Shown here one piece after another: positions 37,580-43,164 of a stretch of DNA of 43,164 nucleotides (positions are counted from its first letter, which is position 1; the number at the start of each line of letters is the position of its first letter). This stretch comes from an uncultured Faecalibacterium sp. (GTDB lineage: Bacteria > Bacillota > Clostridia > Oscillospirales > Ruminococcaceae): contig UQGD01000019.1 in NCBI GenBank assembly GCA_900540455.1, positions 1-43,164 of the forward strand, in the 5' to 3' direction. The notes beneath the pieces were generated by a model, which ran no database searches, was not told where the DNA came from, and saw only the letters and a program-made list of their open reading frames with translations. Both the position numbers and the translations under genes were made by a program.

Positions 37580-40198
37580 TTACAGGGTGTGGGTGCCCGG
37601 CTGCAAGGTCAGGCTTCTGCCATCCGGGAGGGTGACTTCTGCGGTTCTGTTGCAGGGCACGGTGATGGTGTAGGTCACGGCATCGCCTGCATACTGCCAG
37701 CCGCTTTCAATGCGCCCCACCGGGGAATCGTACACTGCTTTTGCCCAGCCCAGAGCCGGGTTCGGGGTGGGGGCGATGGTCAGGGTCTCCCCTGCCAGAT
37801 GGATGCCGCACACGCCACCGAACAGCCAGCCGCAGATGGCACCGTAGGAGTAATGGTTCAGGGATTCGCTGGGGTGGCCGTTTGCGTCAATGCCCGTCCA
37901 TGTCTCCCAGACGGTGGTGGCGCCCTGCTTGACCTCATAGAGCCAGCTGGGAGCGGTGTCCTGTAACAGCAGCTTATAGGCGGTGTCGGCATAGCCGTAC
38001 TTTGCCAGCACCTCGCAGAGGAAGGGTGTAGAAAGGAAGCCGGTGTTCAGGTGATAGCCGTTTTCCGCCACCATCCGGTTCAGGGTATCCGCAGCGGCTT
38101 GGCTCTCCTCCTCGCCCAGCAGTGCAAAGGCAATGGCGCGGACGTATTCGCACTGGCGGTCAGAAGTGATTTTCCCATTGTCAGTAAAGGCGGCGCGGTA
38201 CGCCTTTACCGCCTTTTCTGCCGTGTCGCGGTACTGCGCTGCGTCCTCTGCCTTGCCCAGCGCCTGTGCAATTTCTGCCAGAAGCCGCCCGGAATAAGCC
38301 AGATACGCCGTACCCACGCTTTTGCGCGGGTTCATCATCGCCTGCATGGGAGTAATGCCAGGCTCACACCACTCGCCGTAGTCCAGACCGTTCAGCACCG
38401 TGTACTTGGCGTATGCCCCGGTCTGCTGTTCCTCGGTGGTCTGCTGTGCACGGCCAAGCAGGAACGCATACCACTTCTGCATCATCTCGTAGTTGTCCGC
38501 AAGGATCTTGCGGTCGCCGGTGCGCTTATAAAGGACGTAGGGCACCAGAATGGCGGCATCGCCCCAGCCCGCCGACATACAGAGCATGGGGGTCATGTAG
38601 CCGGGGCGGCTGGTGGGCGGCGCAATGTTCGCCATGCGTCCATCCGGGTACTGGTTCAGGCGGCATTCTGCCAGCCATTTTTCCACCACCGGGTAGCAGT
38701 CCATCAGGGTCAGGCCGGTTTCAATGAACACCCCCATGTCCCCCGTCCAGCCGGCGCGCTCGCGGGTGGGGCAGTCGGTGGGGATATCACAGAAATTGCT
38801 CTTCTGGCTCCACACACTGTTTTTCACCAGCTGATCCACATCGGCGTTGCCGCACGCAAAGCTGCCGATGACCGGCATCTCTGAATAGACGGCGTGGGCA
38901 GTAAACTCTGCGCCGGTCAGCTCGATGTCCGTTTCCACCTTTGCGTACCGGAAGCCCATGATGGTAAAGCTGGGCTTGTAGTGGTTCTCGCCCTCTTTGC
39001 AGACGAGTTCCAGCATCTGTGCCGTGCCGCCCTCCTTGTGGCGATTCCGGTCCTGAAAGTTCTCCTGCGTAAAGTTGCCGTTCTCGTCCAGTGCTTCGCC
39101 GCACAGCAGCTTGATTTTCTGCCCGGCGTGGGCGGTCAGCTTCATCTCCACGTAGCCAGCCATATTCTGCCCAAAGTCCAGCACAGTCTCGCCGTTGGGG
39201 GTACGCAGCAGCCTGCCCGCAAAGGCTTCCTGCTCCCGGATGGGCACGGTGTTCATACCGGTGATGGGCAGGGAGTTCGGCTCGGTCTTTACGCCATGCC
39301 AGCCGGAAGGCTCCCCTTCCAGCCGGGCATCATACACTTCGCCCTGCTGCATATCATTTTGGCGAATCGGGCCGCACTGGGTGGCCTCCATGTCGTCATC
39401 CGAAACGCAGACCGCCTTGCCGTCCACTTCCAGCTGGAACAGGACAGCCACTTCTTTCCCGAACAGGTCACGGTCACCATCCACGCCCGAGGTACTGCGG
39501 TACCAGCCGTCGCCCAATGCGATGAGCAGCTCATTTTCACCGTCACGGACAAGCGCAGTCACATCGTAGGTCTGTGCGCCCAAATGCTTGTTTGCGGTAA
39601 AGCTGCCGGGAGCAAGCACCATATCGCCGACACGCTTGCCGTTCAGCCATGCCGCATACAGTCCCTTAGCGGTAATGTACAGCCGCTTGCTTTCTCCCGC
39701 CGGAGCGGTGAACGTTTTGCGCAGATAACTTGCCGGGCGGTGGGGCTGATAAGGCTGCGCCTGCCCTTTGCCGGAGGCTTCCAGCGCCGCCTGCTTCTGC
39801 TCCCAGTTGGGCTTTGCAAAGGCGTTGATGGCATCGGTGCAGTCGATGTCCGGCTCTTCTGTCTCCGGGCAGACCCACACGCCCTGCCAGTCTGCCTGTG
39901 CAAGCCCGGTCTCGAAGGAAGCGGTGCTCCATGCACCGGGCTGGTCATTTTCATCCCACAGCCGGATGCGCCACTGTCCCTGCATCTTGGGCGGCACAGG
40001 GGTGGGCGTTTCGGTGTGCATCACACTGCCCAAAGCCTTTCCGCTCGCCCACAGCGTTTTGGCTCCGGCGCTCACTTCAATTTCGTAGGCAGTCTGGCGC
40101 ACGCCTTCGGCGCACTGCCACGATAAAAAAAGCGTCCCGGCATCTATGCCGAGAGGCTGGGTCAGATGATTCGTTTTCAGGTTTGTTGCTTGCATCAT
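37580..40198 (-). CDS. GH78 family alpha-L-rhamnosidase
   Basis: Cytoplasmic enzyme of 872 residues releasing terminal L-rhamnose. Domain order is that of bacterial GH78: N-terminal fibronectin-like and beta-sandwich domains (about 1-400; RPASYLRKTF, YITAKGLYAAWLNGKRVGD), the (alpha/alpha)6 barrel (about 430-770) and a C-terminal beta domain. The catalytic signature DCPTRERAGWTGDMGVF lies near residues 470-487, and the VWETWTG and NHYSYGAICGWLF motifs follow. The start at 40198 lies six bases after AAGGAG; the ATG two codons earlier is too close to the ribosome site. Divergent from the GH3 gene. It feeds the rha operon with L-rhamnose. Confidence 0.95.
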   Translation of the reverse strand: MMQATNLKTNHLTQPLGIDAGTLFLSWQCAEGVRQTAYEIEVSAGAKTLWASGKALGSVMHTETPTPVPPKMQGQWRIRLWDENDQPGAWSTASFETGLAQADWQGVWVCPETEEPDIDCTDAINAFAKPNWEQKQAALEASGKGQAQPYQPHRPASYLRKTFTAPAGESKRLYITAKGLYAAWLNGKRVGDMVLAPGSFTANKHLGAQTYDVTALVRDGENELLIALGDGWYRSTSGVDGDRDLFGKEVAVLFQLEVDGKAVCVSDDDMEATQCGPIRQNDMQQGEVYDARLEGEPSGWHGVKTEPNSLPITGMNTVPIREQEAFAGRLLRTPNGETVLDFGQNMAGYVEMKLTAHAGQKIKLLCGEALDENGNFTQENFQDRNRHKEGGTAQMLELVCKEGENHYKPSFTIMGFRYAKVETDIELTGAEFTAHAVYSEMPVIGSFACGNADVDQLVKNSVWSQKSNFCDIPTDCPTRERAGWTGDMGVFIETGLTLMDCYPVVEKWLAECRLNQYPDGRMANIAPPTSRPGYMTPMLCMSAGWGDAAILVPYVLYKRTGDRKILADNYEMMQKWYAFLLGRAQQTTEEQQTGAYAKYTVLNGLDYGEWCEPGITPMQAMMNPRKSVGTAYLAYSGRLLAEIAQALGKAEDAAQYRDTAEKAVKAYRAAFTDNGKITSDRQCEYVRAIAFALLGEEESQAAADTLNRMVAENGYHLNTGFLSTPFLCEVLAKYGYADTAYKLLLQDTAPSWLYEVKQGATTVWETWTGIDANGHPSESLNHYSYGAICGWLFGGVCGIHLAGETLTIAPTPNPALGWAKAVYDSPVGRIESGWQYAGDAVTYTITVPCNRTAEVTLPDGRSLTLQPGTHTL

Positions 40199-40204
40199 CC
40201 GCAT

Positions 40205-40431
40205 CTCCTTTTTCCATTTGATTTCTGTTCTTATTATAAAGAGAATCCCACGGAATAAGGGTGCAAAATTTTGTGTTATCAGTCAAAAAGTCGTGTTATT
40301 TATGACAATTCAAAAAATTCATCTTGCTTCACGACTTTTCATCCGTACTGTCCGCGGTTCTCCTGTTATACTTTGGGTAAGAAAATCAAAGGGCCGTGGA
40401 CTGCCCTCAAGCGAAAGGAAGGCATTATAGA
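40205..40431. promoter_or_regulatory. Divergent control region between GH78 and GH3, with AraC-like direct repeats
   Basis: About 225 bases without a gene. GTGTTAT occurs at 40273 and 40293, exactly 20 bases apart, the spacing of AraC-type direct-repeat sites; a palindrome CAAAATTTTG overlaps (40264-40273). On the minus strand a TATAAT near 40237 and on the plus strand a TATACT near 40368 are -10 candidates with weak -35 elements, in line with activator control of both genes. Confidence 0.5.
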
Positions 40432-42669
40432 ATGGATATTGAAAAGATCATCCAGCAGATGACGCTGGCGGAAAAAGCAGACTTCTGCTCTGGTTCGGAT
40501 TTCTGGCACACGCAGCCGGTGGAGCGGCTCGGTGTGCCCGCCGTGATGATGAGCGACGGCCCCAGCGGTCTGCGCAAACAGGACGAGCAGGGCGACCATC
40601 TGGGCATCAACGAAAGCATCCCGGCGGTCTGTTTCCCGTCCAGTGCGGCGGTGGCTTCCAGCTTTGACACCGCTCTGGCAGAAAAGCTGGGCGAAACGCT
40701 GGGCAACGAGTGCCGCGCCGAGAATCTGGCCCTGCTGCTTGGCCCCGGTCTGAACATCAAGCGCAGCCCGCTGTGCGGACGTAACTTTGAGTATTTCAGC
40801 GAAGACCCCTATCTCAGCGGTGAGATGGGCGCGGCACTGGTCAACGGCATCCAGAGCAATGGTGTGGGCAGCTGCATCAAGCATTTTGCCGCCAACAATC
40901 AGGAGACCGACCGCATGGTCAGCGACAGCGTGATGGACGAGCGCACCCTGCACGAGATCTATCTTCCCGCCTTTGAAACGGTGGTCAAAAAGGCAAAGCC
41001 GCTGGGCGTGATGGCCGCCTACAACAAGCTCAACGGCACCCACTGCTCGGAGAACAAGGAACTGCTGACCGACATCCTGCGCAAACGCTGGGGCTATGAG
41101 GGCATGGTGGTGACCGACTGGGGCGCAGTAAAAGACCGCGCCAAGGGCATCGCCGCCGGACAGGATCTGGAAATGCCCGGCGGAAGCGGCCGCGGCACAA
41201 ACTCGATCCTTTCTGCCATCAAGGCAGGAACGCTCTCGGAGGAGGAGTTGAACGCTGCCGTCCGCAACCTGCTGCGGTTCGTGGATTCTGTGACCAAAAC
41301 TGAAGACGCGAGCGCCGTATTTGACCGGGACGCAGACTACCGGATGGCAGTTTCTGTTGCAGAGAACTCTGCGGTTCTGCTGAAGAACGAAAAGGGCACA
41401 CTTCCTCTGGCAAAGGGCTGCAAGGCGGTGTTCCTTGGCGAGTTCGCGGAGCATCCCCGGTATCAGGGCGGCGGCAGCAGCCATGTCAACAGTGCGAAGG
41501 TCAGCTGTGCGCTGGAACACGCCCCCGGTGTGGCCTATGCACAGGGCTACCGCACCGATGAGGATACCGTGGATCCTGCGCTGGAACAGGCCGCGGTGGC
41601 CGCTGCCGTAGACGCAGATGTCGCCGTGATCTTTGCCGGACTCCCGGAGCGGTACGAGAGCGAAGGCTACGACCGCACCACCCTTGCCATGCCGGAAAAT
41701 CAGAATCACCTCATCGCCGCAGTCGCTGCGGTACAGCCGAATACCGTGGTCGTCCTGCACAACGGCTCTGCCATCGAAATGCCGTGGGTCAACGATGTCC
41801 CGGCTGTTCTGGAACTGTACCTTGCCGGTGACGGTGCCGGAGAAGCCGCCGTGAATCTGTTGTACGGCGCTGTCAACCCCAGCGGCAAGCTGGCAGAGAC
41901 CTTCCCCCGGAGGCTGAGCGACACCCCGGCTTATCTTTCCTTCCCCGGCGAGCGGGAGACCAGCGTTTACTCTGAGGGCGTATTTGTCGGCTACCGCTAC
42001 TACGACACCACGGAAGCAGATGTTCTGTTCCCCTTCGGTCATGGCCTTTCCTACACGACCTTTGAATACAGCGTACTCCGGCTGAGCCGCAGCACCGTCC
42101 GTGAGGGTGAAGAAGTGCAGGTCACCGTCACGGTAAAAAATACCGGCGCAGTCGCCGGCAAGGAAACGGTGCAGCTCTATGTAGCACCGCCCAAGGGTGA
42201 GCGTCACCGTCCGGTCCGGGAACTGAAAGGTTTTGCCAAGGTGTCCCTGCAGCCCGGTGAGAGCAAGGAGGTGCAGTTTACACTGGACAAGCGCAGCCTT
42301 GCCTATTATGAGCCGGAACTGCATGATTTCTATGCAGAAAGCGGCACTTACCAGATCTGCGTTGGTGCATCCAGCCGGGATCTGCGCCTGACCGGCTTGC
42401 TGGAATGGCAGGCAGCGCAGCCGCTGCCGGTACACTTTACCGCAGCCTCCACTCTGAAGCAGGTCATGACCCACCCGGTGGGTGCTGCCATCATCGGACC
42501 GATCCTGCAGCGTATGGCCGCAGCCGCAGGCAGCGCCACCGGAAAAAAGGACGATGATGATTCTTCTCTGTCCATGATGATGGGAATCCAGCTCAACACG
42601 CTGATTGATTTCCACGTCCTGACCGAGGAGCAGCTGAACGGCATCCTGAGCCAGATCAATCAGGCGTAA
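40432..42669 (+). CDS. GH3 family beta-glycosidase with C-terminal tail
   Basis: Cytoplasmic enzyme of 745 residues. GH3 N-terminal barrel with GLNIKRSPLCGRNFEYFSEDP and KHFAANNQE, and nucleophile Asp 229 in VVTDWGAV. Then the alpha/beta sandwich domain (about 290-520, FAGLPERYESEGYDR; LYLAGDGAGEAAVNLLYG), an FN3-like domain (about 560-660), and a final helical tail of about 85 residues ending TLIDFHVLTEEQLNGILSQINQA, with an Asp/Lys-rich linker. It probably removes beta-glucose or a similar sugar from small glycosides. Start follows AAAGGAAGG. Last complete gene of the window, probably a single transcription unit. Confidence 0.95.
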   Translation: MDIEKIIQQMTLAEKADFCSGSDFWHTQPVERLGVPAVMMSDGPSGLRKQDEQGDHLGINESIPAVCFPSSAAVASSFDTALAEKLGETLGNECRAENLALLLGPGLNIKRSPLCGRNFEYFSEDPYLSGEMGAALVNGIQSNGVGSCIKHFAANNQETDRMVSDSVMDERTLHEIYLPAFETVVKKAKPLGVMAAYNKLNGTHCSENKELLTDILRKRWGYEGMVVTDWGAVKDRAKGIAAGQDLEMPGGSGRGTNSILSAIKAGTLSEEELNAAVRNLLRFVDSVTKTEDASAVFDRDADYRMAVSVAENSAVLLKNEKGTLPLAKGCKAVFLGEFAEHPRYQGGGSSHVNSAKVSCALEHAPGVAYAQGYRTDEDTVDPALEQAAVAAAVDADVAVIFAGLPERYESEGYDRTTLAMPENQNHLIAAVAAVQPNTVVVLHNGSAIEMPWVNDVPAVLELYLAGDGAGEAAVNLLYGAVNPSGKLAETFPRRLSDTPAYLSFPGERETSVYSEGVFVGYRYYDTTEADVLFPFGHGLSYTTFEYSVLRLSRSTVREGEEVQVTVTVKNTGAVAGKETVQLYVAPPKGERHRPVRELKGFAKVSLQPGESKEVQFTLDKRSLAYYEPELHDFYAESGTYQICVGASSRDLRLTGLLEWQAAQPLPVHFTAASTLKQVMTHPVGAAIIGPILQRMAAAAGSATGKKDDDDSSLSMMMGIQLNTLIDFHVLTEEQLNGILSQINQA

Positions 42670-42738
42670 GGCAGGGATTGCGCGATAAAATAAGTCCTAC
42701 TCTCTCCACTTTATTGCCATAAATTTTCCAAAACCTCT

Positions 42739-42767
42739 TGACGCATTCTACATACAGTGGTATTTTT
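42739..42767 (+). promoter_or_regulatory. Promoter before the right hairpin cluster
   Basis: -35 TTGACG (42739-42744), 17 bases, -10 TATTTT (42762-42767). Transcription would start near 42775 and run straight into the hairpins at 42787-42883, so these would be part of an RNA leader or a small RNA. Confidence 0.5.
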
Positions 42768-42786
42768 CTTGTAAATCCCACTGCTT

Positions 42787-42883
42787 TTGTGGATTGGCCC
42801 AAAACCATCCACAAGATGTGGTCGTGTTCATTTTGAACACAGCCACAGAAAGTGGTTGGTTATCACCGTGAGACCCACCACTT
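42787..42883. repeat. Second hairpin cluster, similar to 19748-19991
   Basis: Three hairpins in a row: TTGTGGATTGG/CCATCCACAA (42787-42814); TGTGGTCGTGTTC/GAACACAGCCACA (42817-42847, one mismatch); and AAGTGGTTGGT/ACCCACCACTT (42850-42883). The last resembles the GTGGTGGGTTACG hairpin at 19932 in sequence as well as form, and the middle one shares GTGTTCA with 19748. After 42883, up to the window end, I see no convincing gene; it may be the start of another element region. Confidence 0.55.
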
Positions 42884-43164
42884 CCGTGAGGAAAAGTCCA
42901 CGAAAGAATTTACCGCCCCGCAACACACCCGATTCATTTTGCCGCCGATTCACCCGACAAAATCCATCGCTATGCTGCGTGGGCGGTATTTTTCTTTTAG
43001 GGAGCTGCACCTTGAAAATTTCATGGGCCGACCGAACGTGATACCGACTTTCCGTCAACGCCGCTGCGCAAACAGGGGCAGGAACTTCGTTCGGAGCAAA
43101 CGGCGATCAACATACACGAGCAGCGGAACTCTCTACTTATTTTTGTGTCTTAACAATTCGGAAA

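Noticed and set aside
40366..42615. A 749-codon open frame on the minus strand
   Set aside because: Antisense to GH3, which has all family motifs.
42787..43041. An 84-codon frame near the right end
   Set aside because: It lies across the hairpin array and lacks a ribosome site; its translation has no protein-like pattern.

Overview
The window looks like a piece of chromosome from a low-to-mid-GC gut Firmicute of the Oscillospirales/Ruminococcaceae, most like Faecalibacterium. I infer this from strong AGGAGG-type ribosome sites, sigma-A promoters, a Feo operon ending in a FeoB-associated Cys-rich protein, and a dense block of cytoplasmic glycoside hydrolases. No species can be fixed from the sequence alone.

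Layout. (1) 1-1360 is the right end of an integrated mobile element: a cut-off RepA_N replication initiator, two small Cys-rich proteins, two sets of direct repeats and a complete tRNA-Arg(CCT). It ends inside the anticodon loop of a second, broken tRNA-Arg(CCT), whose 5' half and promoter lie at 1352-1515. (2) 1361-9160 is ordinary chromosome: a small hypothetical gene, a TrkH/KtrB potassium transporter, peptidase T, a uridine-kinase-like protein, feoA-feoA-feoB-Cys-rich protein, and a small XRE repressor. (3) At 9163-9207 lies the 3' half of a tRNA-Lys(CTT), again cut at the anticodon loop. To its right, 9800-19040, is a visibly more A/T-rich potassium island: a 61-aa membrane protein, kdpF, kdpA, kdpB, an unannotated 47-aa membrane protein, kdpC, a CBS-pair protein, a decayed trkH/ktrB remnant, kdpD and kdpE. 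(4) 19040-20000 holds no intact gene. It contains a gene remnant, a terminator and a cluster of hairpins resembling a mobile-element end or transfer origin. (5) 20005-24949 is the L-rhamnose catabolic unit: a divergent AraC regulator (with a MITE-like foldback element just upstream), rhaB, rhaA, rhaD and rhaM. (6) 25012-29426 holds a second AraC regulator, a MATE exporter, and a divergent SDR/TetR pair. (7) 29481-42669 is a glycoside-utilisation locus: GH1, a GPH-type sugar symporter, GH2, GH43, a TIM-barrel sugar isomerase/epimerase, GH78 alpha-L-rhamnosidase and GH3. None of the enzymes has a signal peptide. (8) The window ends (42739-43164) with a promoter followed by a second hairpin cluster resembling the one at 19748-19991.

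How it works together (inference). The GPH symporter would import rhamnose-containing oligosaccharides or plant glycosides. The cytoplasmic GH78, GH1, GH2, GH3 and GH43 enzymes would trim them, and released L-rhamnose would go through RhaM, RhaA, RhaB and RhaD. No separate rhamnose transporter is visible. KdpFABC under KdpDE would give high-affinity K+ uptake, and FeoAAB ferrous iron uptake.

Most interesting points: two tRNA genes broken at their anticodon loops, with a complete tRNA-Arg of the same anticodon carried just inside one break; a Kdp operon with two extra small membrane proteins, a CBS protein and an acidic insertion in KdpA; a shared C-terminal helical tail on the SDR, GH2 and GH3 enzymes; and related hairpin arrays on both sides of the sugar region.
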